From contig NZ_JADYUI010000009.1 in NCBI RefSeq assembly GCF_021531695.1, positions 40,916-104,915 on the forward strand: a stretch of 64,000 nt of DNA, read 5' to 3'. The DNA is from Roseburia hominis (GTDB lineage Bacteria; Bacillota; Clostridia; Lachnospirales; Lachnospiraceae). Both the position numbers and the translations under genes were made by a program. Positions 26,457-35,671 of the stretch are shown here, piece after piece; within the stretch, counting starts at the first letter, position 1; each line of letters opens with the position of its first letter. The notes beneath the pieces are model-generated. The model did not search any database. It was not told the DNA's origin and saw only the letters and a list, made by a program, of their open reading frames with translations.

Positions 26457-27159
26457 ATCTGGAATCGTAACGGGAGCAAGTTCGGGAATCGGCTTTGCAA
26501 TTAGTCAGGTTTTGTGTGACATGGGATATGAAGTTTATGGATTCGGGCGTGATTTTGAAAGGGAAGAAACGCATGAATTTGTGCAGAAGACCGAGACATT
26601 TCATGCGGTAGCCGGAGATCTTCTGGATACGAATAAGGTATGCGATAAGGTAAAACAGATTGCAAAGGAAACACAGGTGAAGGTTCTTGTAAATGCAGCA
26701 GGTGTCGGGTATTATGGGCTTCATGAGCATCTTACGGTCAGCCAGATTCAGACCATGGTACGCACGAATCTGGAATTGCCCTTGATTCTTACGAATCGTC
26801 TGTTACGGGTACTTAAGGAAAATGATGGCTATATTATTAATATTTCTTCCATAACGGCAAAACAGAGTAGCCCGCATGGTTGTGCCTATGGGGCGACAAA
26901 AGCGGGACTTACCGGTTTTGGTATGAGCCTTTTTGAGGAAGCACGTAAGTATGGCGTGAAAGTAACGACAATCCATCCGGATATGACACAGACGAATCTT
27001 TACCGGGATGCTGATTTTACCTGTGCCGATGAAGATAATTGTTATCTTAATGCTTCCGAAGTTGCGGATGCTGTAAGATATGTATTAAATCAGCGGGACG
27101 GACTGGTTGTGCCGGACATTACGCTGCGTCCACAGTTTCATCGCATTGCAAAAAAGTAA
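26449..27159 (+). CDS. Short-chain dehydrogenase/reductase
   Basis: A 236-residue SDR. The cofactor motif is TGASSGIGFAI near the N-terminus, the NAG-equivalent is NAAGVGYYG, the catalytic Ser is in INISSITAKQ, and YGATKAG gives the Tyr/Lys pair. NAD(P)-dependent oxidoreductase of unknown substrate. Its start overlaps the SPL-like stop, forming a three-gene translationally coupled cluster. Confidence 0.9.
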   Translation: MNKSGIVTGASSGIGFAISQVLCDMGYEVYGFGRDFEREETHEFVQKTETFHAVAGDLLDTNKVCDKVKQIAKETQVKVLVNAAGVGYYGLHEHLTVSQIQTMVRTNLELPLILTNRLLRVLKENDGYIINISSITAKQSSPHGCAYGATKAGLTGFGMSLFEEARKYGVKVTTIHPDMTQTNLYRDADFTCADEDNCYLNASEVADAVRYVLNQRDGLVVPDITLRPQFHRIAKK

Positions 27160-27243
27160 TGATAGAAATTTATGGAAATTTTAGATGAGTCTGATATAAT
27201 AAAAGAAAAATACATAAGAAAAATGGTAAAGGATTAGAGAAAA

Positions 27244-29166
27244 ATGGATTGGGTTATTGAATTTGATATTGCAGCATTTATTCTTACGACAATGGTTCTG
27301 TGGCTTTTTTTAAAAAAGAAGAATTATCCTTCAAAAGCCAATAAAATGTATTTATATCTTATGCTTGCAGGAATGTCAGCATCTTTGCTTGATGTGGTAA
27401 GTGTTTATACGATTACAAATGCCGGGCGTCTTCCACTCTGGGTGAATCTGTTGGTCAATGCGTTGTTCCTTTTAAGTATGAATGCAATTACTTTTATTTA
27501 TTATTTCTATATTGATGCAATCATTACAGAACAGGTAGAAGTAGGTCCCTGGCATGAATGGGTGATAAAAGTAATAGCTATTCTTGATTTTGGAATGATT
27601 CTATTATCACCGTTTACCAAATGGGTGTTTTATTTTGATACGCAGAGAAATTATTGCAGTGGTCCGTTAAAAATAGTAGTTTATGGCGTTGCATTATTTA
27701 TGCTCGCAGCCTGTCTTGCCAAGACATTTCGAAACAGGGAAGTGCTTAGCAAAACGCAGAAAAACTGTGCTTATCTCTATACGCTGTCTAATTTGTCAGC
27801 GGTCATTATTCAATGCATTTTTCCAAAGCTGTTGATCACAAATTTTGTGATTGCACTTTCTTTTATTATTATATATATTATGTTGCAAATACCGGAAAAT
27901 AAGATTGATGCGTTAACACAGCTCGAGAACAGAGTCGCTTTTCTGGAAGACTTAAATCGCGAGATACATAATAAAAAAAGTTTCTTTCTTCTTGCTGTAA
28001 AGATGGAAAATTTAAACAGCATCAATGATATGATGGGTATTACTTTGGCCAATTCTGTGATTCGACAGTTTGCACAGATTCTTACGGATGCGGGAAAAAA
28101 AGCAAATGTATATCGGATTGGCGGAACAAAATATGTTTATATCGCTTATTCTGAAAAAGAAGTATGGTCGATTGTAAATGAAATAGAAGGCAGGGTGAAA
28201 AAGGGGTTTGAACTGCATGATATGGATGTGCAGGTGAAAGTGAAATATGGTCTGGCATCGTATCCGCAGCATGGAAAAACCGTTACAGAATTGGAGAAGG
28301 CAATTCAGTATTGTCTGGAGAGTAAAAGACAGGATAAAAATGAAAAAGTGATTCGTGCGGATGAAAAACTGCTGGAGAGTCTGAAACGAAAAGATGAAAT
28401 TTACGACATCATAAAAAAAGCGATTCAAAATCGCACGTTTGAGGTATATTACCAGCCGATTTATGATTGGAAGAAAGAGACCTTTGATTCTGTGGAAGCA
28501 CTGATACGTCTTCGTGATGAAAAGTATGGTTTTATCAGTCCGGAGGAATTTATACCGATGGCTGAGAAGAGTGGACAGATTGTTGAAATCGGGGAATATG
28601 TACTGGATGAGGTTTGCCGGATGGTTTCACAATCCGATATTTTAAAATATGGTATCACACGTGTTCATATCAATCTTTCTGCCGTACAGTGTATGCAGAG
28701 AGATTTAAAGGAAAGAGTACAGAGAATTGTAAAAAAATATGATGTGGATCCGAATGTACTCTATTTTGAGATTACGGAAACAGCGGCATTACATTCTGAT
28801 TCTTATCTTACAGAAAAATTAAAAGGAATTACCGATGCCGGATTTAAATTGATTTTGGATGATTATGGAAGTGGATTTGCAACATTTGGATATTTGCTTC
28901 ACTTTCCATTTTCTGTTGTAAAATTTGATAAGGAAATGGTCTGGCAGGCAACGGAAAAAGAAAAGACATTGATTGCGCTTAATTATGTAGTAAAAATGAT
29001 GAAAGCACTGGGGCTTGAGATTGTTGCAGAGGGTGTTGAGACGAATAAGCAGGCAGAGCAGTTAAAGGAAATAGGATGTGATTTCTTTCAGGGATTTCTT
29101 TATGCGAAGCCAATGCAGGAAGAAATGTTTCTTGCATTTTTAAAAGATAAAAATAGAAAAGGATAA
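27244..29166 (+). CDS. Membrane GGDEF-EAL protein, probable c-di-GMP phosphodiesterase
   Basis: A 640-residue protein. Residues 1-225 hold about seven hydrophobic segments, a membrane sensor. The GGDEF-like domain (about 230-375) has GGTKY near 291, so the cyclase signature is lost. The EAL domain keeps VEALIRLR, NLSAVQ, EITET, LDDYGSGFATF, VKFDK, EGVET and QGFLYAKP, a complete catalytic set. It is thus predicted to hydrolyse c-di-GMP. TATAAT at 27195-27200 is a plausible -10, with a weak -35. Confidence 0.88.
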   Translation: MDWVIEFDIAAFILTTMVLWLFLKKKNYPSKANKMYLYLMLAGMSASLLDVVSVYTITNAGRLPLWVNLLVNALFLLSMNAITFIYYFYIDAIITEQVEVGPWHEWVIKVIAILDFGMILLSPFTKWVFYFDTQRNYCSGPLKIVVYGVALFMLAACLAKTFRNREVLSKTQKNCAYLYTLSNLSAVIIQCIFPKLLITNFVIALSFIIIYIMLQIPENKIDALTQLENRVAFLEDLNREIHNKKSFFLLAVKMENLNSINDMMGITLANSVIRQFAQILTDAGKKANVYRIGGTKYVYIAYSEKEVWSIVNEIEGRVKKGFELHDMDVQVKVKYGLASYPQHGKTVTELEKAIQYCLESKRQDKNEKVIRADEKLLESLKRKDEIYDIIKKAIQNRTFEVYYQPIYDWKKETFDSVEALIRLRDEKYGFISPEEFIPMAEKSGQIVEIGEYVLDEVCRMVSQSDILKYGITRVHINLSAVQCMQRDLKERVQRIVKKYDVDPNVLYFEITETAALHSDSYLTEKLKGITDAGFKLILDDYGSGFATFGYLLHFPFSVVKFDKEMVWQATEKEKTLIALNYVVKMMKALGLEIVAEGVETNKQAEQLKEIGCDFFQGFLYAKPMQEEMFLAFLKDKNRKG

Positions 29167-29173
29167 AAAATAC

Positions 29174-29226
29174 TTGCGTATAGAAACAGGGTATGTTATT
29201 TTATATTTAACCGACCGGCGGTCGGT
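29174..29226 (+). promoter_or_regulatory. Promoter and TetR operator of the export locus
   Basis: TTGCGT (29174-29179), 17-bp spacer, TATTTT (29197-29202), then a 17-bp perfect palindrome ACCGACCG-G-CGGTCGGT (29210-29226) over the expected start site. It lies 20 bp upstream of the TetR gene and stands out as GC-rich. Confidence 0.75.
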
Positions 29227-29245
29227 CGGTAAGGAGAGAAAGAAA

Positions 29246-29908
29246 ATGAGAACAGTAAAAGATGCAAAGGAACGAAGGAATGAGATTTTAGATGCAGCAG
29301 AGGTATTGTTTGTAAGCAAAGGATATGACAATACCACGATGAAGGACATTTTAGAAAAGGTTCAGATTGCAAAGGGAACGCTATATTATCATTTTAAATC
29401 CAAAGAAGATATTTTGGATGCAATGGTCGAAAGAATCGAGGAGCGAATGAAGGAAAAGGTAAAAAGAGTGATAAATACCAAAAAGCCGGTACTTACCCGT
29501 GTCACAGATGCGATTCTTGCCATGCATGTCAGCTCGGATATTGAACTTGCAATGCTGGAAGAGATGCACAAGCCACAGAATGCCCTGTTGCATCAAAAGT
29601 CACAGGAAGAAACCATGAAATGGATTGTTCCTATGATGGAGACACTGGTAGAAGAAGGAATCGAAGAAGGAATTTTTGCAACGAAATATAAGACAACCGC
29701 AGTGGAAATGATTATGTTGTACTCCAATGTCATGTTAGATGAGGAACATATGGGAGAGGGGGAACAGGCAATGCAAAAGATGCTTGGATTTATTGACAGT
29801 GCAGAGCGGCTGCTTGGAGCTAAGGAGGGAAGTATGCTGCCGTGTATCATGCAGATTTTTGAAAAAACAATGGGAGGAAGAAAAAAAGATGGAGAAGACA
29901 AAAAATAA
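29246..29908 (+). CDS. TetR-family repressor
   Basis: A 220-residue regulator. HTH: RRNEILDAAEVLFVSKGYDNTTMKDILEKVQIAKGTLYYHFKSK. The C-terminal domain is helical and should bind a ligand. It overlaps the MFS gene by 20 bp, and its promoter carries a strong palindrome. The likely role is autorepression and control of the downstream MFS and ABC genes. ATG 29246 has the AAGGAGAGAAAG site; the upstream in-frame start at 29174 would include the operator. Confidence 0.88.
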   Translation: MRTVKDAKERRNEILDAAEVLFVSKGYDNTTMKDILEKVQIAKGTLYYHFKSKEDILDAMVERIEERMKEKVKRVINTKKPVLTRVTDAILAMHVSSDIELAMLEEMHKPQNALLHQKSQEETMKWIVPMMETLVEEGIEEGIFATKYKTTAVEMIMLYSNVMLDEEHMGEGEQAMQKMLGFIDSAERLLGAKEGSMLPCIMQIFEKTMGGRKKDGEDKK

Positions 29909-31151
29909 TTTTTATAAATTTTTATTGTTGTGGGTAGGAGAATTTATTTCTTCAATTGGAGGAGGAATGACGTCGTTTGGACTTGGAGTCTATGTATTTT
30001 CAAAAACGGGAAGTGCCACAGCAATGACAATGGTGACATTAGTTGGATTTTTACCGACGATTTTACTTGGAGCACCGGCAGGTGTGCTGGCAGACCGGTA
30101 TGACAGAAGACTTCTTATGATGCTTGGTGACGGACTTTCCGGTTTGGGAGTTCTTTTTATTTTCCTTTGTATGTTACAAGGGAATGCAGCACTTTGGCAG
30201 ATTTGTCTTGGAGTTGGTATCAGCGCAGTCTTTTCGTCTTTAATGGCGCCAGCCTATCGGGCAACCGTTACAGATTTATTGACGAAGGAAGAGTATGCAA
30301 AAGCAAGTGGACTGGTATCGCTGGCAGATTCAGCCAGATATCTGATTTCTCCGGTTTTAGCAGGAATTTTACTGGCAGTATCTGATATGAAGCTGATTCT
30401 TGGGATAGATATTGCAACCTTTTTTGTGACGGTCGCGGTAACAGCAGTTGTGAAAAAAGGACTTGTTACAAAAAAACAAGAAGAAGTAAGTGGATTTACA
30501 CAGGCATTGAAGGAAGGCTGGCAGGCAATAACGATAAAAAAAGGAGTGCTTAATCTGGTACTTTTAGCATCTGTCATGACTTGTTTTATGGGATTTATGC
30601 AGGTGCTTTGTGAGCCGATGATTTTATCTTTTTGTGACAGTAAAACACTTGGAATCGCGGAAACAATCTGTGCATGCGGAATGTTGGTATCCAGTCTTAT
30701 GCTTGGTATGAAAGGAGCAAAAGGCAGTTATGTGAGAATGCTTTGGCTGGCACTTTTTGGGGCAGGAATCGCAATGGCAGCCTGTGGTGTGGCAGAAAAT
30801 ATCGTTTTGATCTGTATTGCCGGATTTTTGTTTTTTGCGATGTTACCGTTTGCCAATACAGCACTTGATTATTTGACAAGAACGAATATCCCTGTGAATC
30901 TGCAGGGAAGAGCATGGGGATTAATCGGTGTTATTTCGCAGCTTGGTTATATTGTTGCCTATGTTCTTGCCGGTGTGTGTGCGGATGGAATCGGCAAAAA
31001 AATGCAGATCGGAGTCGGACGTGGAGCAGCTGTTGTTATTATAATTGCTGGAATTTTACTGTCAGTCACCGCACTTTTTATCATAAACAATCAGAAAATC
31101 CGGGAGTTGGAAAGGGGAGATGTAAGTGAATCAGAAAATAATTTTTCATGA
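29889..31151 (+). CDS. MFS transporter
   Basis: A 420-residue major facilitator protein with about 12 hydrophobic segments. It carries the loop 2-3 motif GAPAGVLADRYDRRLLMM. Likely an effluxer of the MFS_3/multidrug type, given the TetR partner. The start lies inside the tetR gene in another frame, and the ABC permease gene overlaps its end by 26 bp, so the three genes are coupled. Confidence 0.87.
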   Translation: MEKTKNNFYKFLLLWVGEFISSIGGGMTSFGLGVYVFSKTGSATAMTMVTLVGFLPTILLGAPAGVLADRYDRRLLMMLGDGLSGLGVLFIFLCMLQGNAALWQICLGVGISAVFSSLMAPAYRATVTDLLTKEEYAKASGLVSLADSARYLISPVLAGILLAVSDMKLILGIDIATFFVTVAVTAVVKKGLVTKKQEEVSGFTQALKEGWQAITIKKGVLNLVLLASVMTCFMGFMQVLCEPMILSFCDSKTLGIAETICACGMLVSSLMLGMKGAKGSYVRMLWLALFGAGIAMAACGVAENIVLICIAGFLFFAMLPFANTALDYLTRTNIPVNLQGRAWGLIGVISQLGYIVAYVLAGVCADGIGKKMQIGVGRGAAVVIIIAGILLSVTALFIINNQKIRELERGDVSESENNFS

Positions 31152-33453
31152 TATGCGAAAAAATCTGTTTACGACGATTGTAACGGTAAGCTTTATTGCA
31201 GCGTCCGCAATGTTAGTATCCCTTGCTCTGCTTTTGGGAGTCAATCTGTTGACCTCGGTTGATCAGTTAATGGAAAAAGCAGAAACACCACACTTTTTAC
31301 AGATGCATGCAGGAACACTGGAAAAAGAGGAAAGAGAAGCGGTAAAAGGTCTGGGAGAAGGTCTGGCAGAGAAGGAACAGGTGTCAGAGTTTTTAAATAT
31401 AGAAAATTCCAAAATAGCCTTAAATGGGAATTCTCTTCGCGACAGTACGCAGGATAACGGGCTTTGTGTGCAGAGTGATTCCTTCGATTATCTGCTTGGA
31501 ATGGAAAATGAGATTTTAAAGCCAAAAGACGGAGAAATTTATGTTCCGGTTTGTTATCAAAAAGAATATGACGTAAACGTTGGAGACACGGCAGACATTT
31601 GTGGGAAAACATTTGTGGTGGCAGGATTTTTAAGAGATTCCCAGATGAATTCCATGCTGGCAAGCTCGAAACGTTTTTTAGTCAGCAAAGCAGATTTTGA
31701 AATGATGAAAGAGCATGGAAGCATGGAGTATCTGATTGAATATCGGCTTAATGCGAATGTTGATATCAGTGAATTTGCGAGTATGTATGCAAGTGAAAAG
31801 CTTCCGGCAAATGGCCCGGCAATCACCTATCCGCTTATTAAAATGCTGAGTGCCCTGTCAGATGGAATCATGATTGGTATTCTGCTATTAGTCAGTGTTT
31901 TGGTGGTCGTGATTGCGTTACTTTGTATCCGGTTTACACTTTTGGCAAAGTTGGAGGAGGACAAAAAAGAAACCGGTGTTTTGTTGGCACTTGGAACTCC
32001 GCTTCGTGATGTGAAAAAGATGTATCTTTTTAAATATCTTTTTTTAGCATTTATCGGAGCCATGATTGGCATGATGCTTACTTATGGGATCAAAGGAAAA
32101 ATGCTTTCAGAAATTAAGGCATCTTTTGGAATCACGACAGTACCGGGATTAGAGTTTTTATGGGGATTTTTTGGAGCAGCCGTTGTTATTATAATCGTTT
32201 TTTTATCTGTAAAGCGGGTGTTGAAACGTCTGGAAAAGTTGTCGGTAGTGGAAGTGATTCAGAATAGGGAAGATAGAGAAAAAGGAAAGGCAAAGAAGGT
32301 CAATAAGATGTCACTTTCCCGTCATTTGAATTTCTCTGTGAATGATCTTCTTGCGGTAAAAGACGTAAGGGTACGGGGAAAATTATATGTGACAAACTTT
32401 TTCGTTTTTCTTTTTGCAATTATGTTAATGACGATTCCTCAGAATATTGAGACAACGATTTCTTCGGAAAAATTTTCTACCTGTATGGGAATCGGAGACA
32501 GTGATATCCGTTTTGATATTCAAAATATGACGGATAGCGAAAAAAGAGGAAAAGAACTTTTGGAAGTATTAAAGAAAGATGAGAGAATAGAAGATGCCGG
32601 AGCATTTTTTACCAAAACATTTTCTGTGAAAAAGAAAGAAGGGGGACTGGAACAGTTACTGATTGAGTTTGGAAATCATCAGATGTTTTCTGTGGTCTAT
32701 ACGAAGGGAGAAGCACCAGAGAATGAGAATGAAATTGCATTATCATCTCTGAATGCGGAAGAAATGGGAGCAGAGCCCGGAGATGTTCTTACGCTTGTAA
32801 CGGAAGATGGGGAGAAAATGCTTACAGTCTGTGGGATTTATTCGGATATTACCAATGGTGGAAAAACAGCGAAGGCATGTTTTGTGGATGAGAATACGCC
32901 GGTCATGTGGGGAACTTTGTATGCAACAGTAAGAGATAAGGATGCCATAGAAGCAGTGACAAAAGATTATGCAAAGCATTTTTCGGATGTAAAGGTGACT
33001 GATATCAGAGGATATATGCTTGGAACATATGGCGCTACGATAACTTCTATTCGGAAAGCAGCTGTTCTTTCTGTTGTTCTTGCAATTGGGATTACCTGTT
33101 TGCTGACATTATTGTTTGCAAGGCTTCTTTTGGCAAAGGATCGTTATGAGGTTGCGGTTTTAAAATCTTGTGGGTTTACGACACATGATATTAAAGAGCA
33201 GTATATCATAAGTATTGTAATAGCATCGATACCGGGGATTTTATTTGGAATAGCCGGGGCGAGAATTTTGGGAGAAAGGATTACAGGTCTATTTTTGTCT
33301 ACCCTTGGGGCAGATGCCTTCTCCTTTGTGGCAAATCCTTGGATTGTATATCTGGTAATGCCGCTATTGCTGGTGGGTTCCCTTATGATAGGAAGTATTT
33401 TGGGAACAAAACAGGTGGAAAAAATACCGGCTGGGGCATGCGTAAAAGAATAA
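31126..33453 (+). CDS. FtsX/MacB-type ABC transporter permease
   Basis: A 775-residue permease with GTG start, preceded by GGGGAG. An N-terminal membrane segment, a large extracellular part, and two FtsX blocks of three helices (ILLLVSVLVVVIALLCIRF and following; AAVLSVVLAIGITCLLTLLF and following). Such proteins export peptides, antibiotics or lipids or act in sensing, with a cytosolic ATPase. The partner ATPase gene lies downstream beyond a palindromic element. Confidence 0.87.
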   Translation: MNQKIIFHDMRKNLFTTIVTVSFIAASAMLVSLALLLGVNLLTSVDQLMEKAETPHFLQMHAGTLEKEEREAVKGLGEGLAEKEQVSEFLNIENSKIALNGNSLRDSTQDNGLCVQSDSFDYLLGMENEILKPKDGEIYVPVCYQKEYDVNVGDTADICGKTFVVAGFLRDSQMNSMLASSKRFLVSKADFEMMKEHGSMEYLIEYRLNANVDISEFASMYASEKLPANGPAITYPLIKMLSALSDGIMIGILLLVSVLVVVIALLCIRFTLLAKLEEDKKETGVLLALGTPLRDVKKMYLFKYLFLAFIGAMIGMMLTYGIKGKMLSEIKASFGITTVPGLEFLWGFFGAAVVIIIVFLSVKRVLKRLEKLSVVEVIQNREDREKGKAKKVNKMSLSRHLNFSVNDLLAVKDVRVRGKLYVTNFFVFLFAIMLMTIPQNIETTISSEKFSTCMGIGDSDIRFDIQNMTDSEKRGKELLEVLKKDERIEDAGAFFTKTFSVKKKEGGLEQLLIEFGNHQMFSVVYTKGEAPENENEIALSSLNAEEMGAEPGDVLTLVTEDGEKMLTVCGIYSDITNGGKTAKACFVDENTPVMWGTLYATVRDKDAIEAVTKDYAKHFSDVKVTDIRGYMLGTYGATITSIRKAAVLSVVLAIGITCLLTLLFARLLLAKDRYEVAVLKSCGFTTHDIKEQYIISIVIASIPGILFGIAGARILGERITGLFLSTLGADAFSFVANPWIVYLVMPLLLVGSLMIGSILGTKQVEKIPAGACVKE

Positions 33454-33490
33454 ATTGATGATAAGTTCTGATTTGTAAAAATAGTAAACA

Positions 33491-33774
33491 TGTACTTTTC
33501 AACGCTTACGAATGTCATCTTGCGCAAAATGCATTTCATTCTTTGTTCCAATGCTACGGACATAAGATTTTGTAAATGTTCTGATAACATATATTAAAGT
33601 TCGAACGCAACCGGCTGAAATTCGCCATCCGGGCTCAAGTTCAGCCTTCCGTCAGCATCCGTGCTGCCGGATTGCTTGTTACCTACAGAACATTAACGAA
33701 ATCTAATGTCCTTCACAAGTCACAAAGACTGAAATGATTTTGTGCAAGATGACAGTTCAACGTAGAGAAGTACA
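33491..33774. repeat. Long imperfect palindromic element (MITE-like or structured RNA)
   Basis: Left arm 33491-33583 and right arm 33685-33774 are imperfect inverted copies about 90 nt long: TGTACTT vs AAGTACA, TGTCATCTTG vs CAAGATGACA, GGACAT-AGATTT and AATGTTCTG in matching order. The 100-nt centre also folds (GCAACCGGC with GCCGGATTGC; GGCTGAA with TTCAGCC). It separates the ABC permease gene from its ATPase gene. It contains no ORF. Confidence 0.7.
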
Positions 33775-33831
33775 TAATCTTAGTTCATTGAATATATGAA
33801 TCAGAATTCACGGAAAGGAATGAAAAATAGA

Positions 33832-34580
33832 ATGGAACTTATAAAGGCAGAAAATATAGAAAAAAATTTGGAGATGGCAAAGAAGCTAAAACCGTATTAA
33901 ATCATGTTTCGGTTACGATTGAAAAAGGTGAGTTTGTCGCAATCATGGGTGCTTCCGGTTCCGGAAAATCAACACTGCTTTATGCATTGAGCGGCATGGA
34001 TCATATTGATGGGGGAGAAGTACTTTTTGAGGGAAAAGCATTAAAAGGATGCAAGGAAGAAGAACTTTCAGAACTTCGAAGAGAAAAAATGGGATTTATT
34101 TTTCAGCAGCCTACGATGTTAAAAAATCTGAATATTTTAGACAATATTCTATTCCCGACACTTCGCACCCATAAAGGAGATAAAAGTGCAGTAGAACGGG
34201 CAAAAATGTTAATGAAGCAAACCGGAATCGGTGGAATTGAAAAAAACGAAATTTCTGAAGTGTCAGGTGGGCAGCTTCAAAGGGCAGGAATCTGTCGTGC
34301 TCTTATGGGACAGCCGGATATTATTTTTGCTGATGAACCGACCGGAGCATTAAATTCCAAAACTGCTGCAGAAATTATGGATCTTTTAGTAGAAATCAAT
34401 CAGAAGGGAACGGCAATCCTTATTGTTACACATGATGCAAAAGTAGCGGCAAGAGCCGACCGGATCTTATTTCTTTCTGATGGAAAAATTGCAAAAGAAC
34501 TTGCATTTCAAAAAGAAAATACTAATATGGAGTACAGATGTAAAGAGGTATTAGAAATTATGGGAGAGATTGGAGTGTAG
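33832..34580 (+). pseudogene. ABC transporter ATPase, frameshifted near the 5' end
   Basis: The gene starts MELIKAENIEK behind a GGAAAGGAA site, then runs into a stop after 22 codons. One added base in the A7 run at 33860-33866 would restore KKFGDGKEAKTVLNHVSVTI and join the long frame that follows. That frame holds Walker A GASGSGKST, Q-loop FQQPTML, signature VSGGQLQRAG, Walker B IIFADEPTGAL and switch His THDAK. It would be the partner of the FtsX-type permease. The shift lies in a homopolymer, so it may be a real mutation, slippage (phase variation) or a sequencing error. An internal ATG (33945) gives a version lacking the first strand. Confidence 0.85.
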
Positions 34581-34667
34581 TCTGATTTTAACGGCAGCAT
34601 AGAAAAGAGGCAGAATATGATAGAAGTAAAAAAATATAACAAAAAAATATATCATAATATAAAAATG

Positions 34668-34716
34668 TTGACGTACAGAAAACTGTACGTTATAATATGA
34701 GTACAGAAAACTGTAC
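34668..34716 (+). promoter_or_regulatory. Promoter and double operator of yefM-yoeB
   Basis: TTGACG (34668-34673), 17-bp spacer, TATAAT (34691-34696). The 16-bp palindrome GTACAGAAAACTGTAC occurs twice: 34673-34688 inside the spacer and 34701-34716 just after the -10, 28 bp apart. This is the expected autoregulation by an antitoxin or toxin-antitoxin complex. Confidence 0.85.
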
Positions 34717-34735
34717 TTATGGAAGGAGAAATTTT

Positions 34736-35002
34736 ATGTTAGCCGTTAATTATACAAATCTTCGTGATAATATGAAAAACTATATGGATAAAGTAACAGA
34801 CGATTATGAAACTGTGATTGTTACAAGAAAAGATAATAAAAATGTAGTGATGATTTCAGAGGAAGCCTATAATAATTTAATGGAAAATGTGTATGTTATG
34901 GGGAATAAGACAAATTATGACTGGCTAATGGAATCAAAATCACAGTTAGAAAGGGGAAATCTTTCTATTCATAATCTTACAGAGGTAGATACGGATGAAT
35001 AA
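34736..35002 (+). CDS. yefM: YefM/Phd-type antitoxin
   Basis: An 88-residue protein. MLAVNYTNLRDNMKNYMDKV, IVTRKDNKNVVMISEEAYNNLMENVYVMG and the C-terminal NYDWLMES are typical of YefM. The N-terminal part binds DNA and the acidic tail masks the toxin. It overlaps yoeB by 8 bp. The ATG 34736 has a GGAAGGAG site; the upstream in-frame start (34697) would include the second operator. Confidence 0.93.
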   Translation: MLAVNYTNLRDNMKNYMDKVTDDYETVIVTRKDNKNVVMISEEAYNNLMENVYVMGNKTNYDWLMESKSQLERGNLSIHNLTEVDTDE

Positions 35003-35258
35003 AGTGTTTACGGATAATGGGTGGGAAGATTATATTTATTGGCAAACAGAAGATAGAAGAACTCTAAGGAAAATAAATCAACTAATAAATGATATATGTA
35101 GAAATGGAAATGAAGGAATGGGAAAGCCTGAACCATTAACCGGAAATTTATCAGGATTTTGGAGTAGACGTATCAATGATAAGGATAGACTGATCTATAA
35201 AATTGATGAAAATAATGTATATATTTTGGCTTGTCGTTATCATTATGGAGATAAGTAA
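34995..35258 (+). CDS. yoeB: YoeB/Txe-type mRNA endonuclease toxin
   Basis: An 87-residue RelE-superfamily toxin. GWEDYIYWQTEDRRTLRKINQLI, the Gly/Lys-Pro tract GMGKPEPLTGNLSGFWSRRI, DRLIYKI and the C-terminal CRYHYGDK hold the catalytic Glu/Arg/His/Tyr set of YoeB. It cleaves mRNA at the ribosome when not held by YefM. Confidence 0.93.
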   Translation: MNKVFTDNGWEDYIYWQTEDRRTLRKINQLINDICRNGNEGMGKPEPLTGNLSGFWSRRINDKDRLIYKIDENNVYILACRYHYGDK

Positions 35259-35671
35259 TCAGAAAAATGCCTAAAAGGAGCAAAGCGTATACGAGTTTTT
35301 CAGTACACCACTTACCTTACATCCATTCTTACACGTATGTAAGAATGAAGAAGACGTAAAAAACCTTATTTTATCGGTATTTATGAGGCAGTATAAAATT
35401 GGTTTACACCATTTATACACCAATATTTCAGAGCCTTAATATGACAAAAATGAATATTCGGACATTACCATAAGTCCCATATGCTTATAGAAATATGAGT
35501 ATATGAGACTTATTTTAGTGCCTGATTTTATCAGACGAAGAAATTTACACAAACAATATTAAAACGTCTGTATGAGCCACACAGAGCGTCAGAATAGCCT
35601 TTTATGGGCTACAATTACTGATTGATTAAAATACCTATTTCATTGGCAAAATTAAGGAGGGAAACAGAAAA
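35259..35671. other. Gene-free stretch, probable left junction of the mobile element
   Basis: No credible ORF. It contains inverted repeats CATTCTTACA / TGTAAGAATG (around 35330-35355), ATAAGTCCCATAT / ATATGAGACTTAT (around 35470-35512) and a small hairpin TAGCC / GGCTA (around 35597-35612). GGTTTACACC and TTATACACCA near 35400 are short related tracts. Everything to the right has mobile-element character, so a junction or an attachment site may lie here, but no duplicated core can be shown because the other end is outside the window. Confidence 0.4.

Noticed and set aside
35259..35671. Definite attachment site
   Set aside because: No repeated core can be shown because the other element end lies outside the window.
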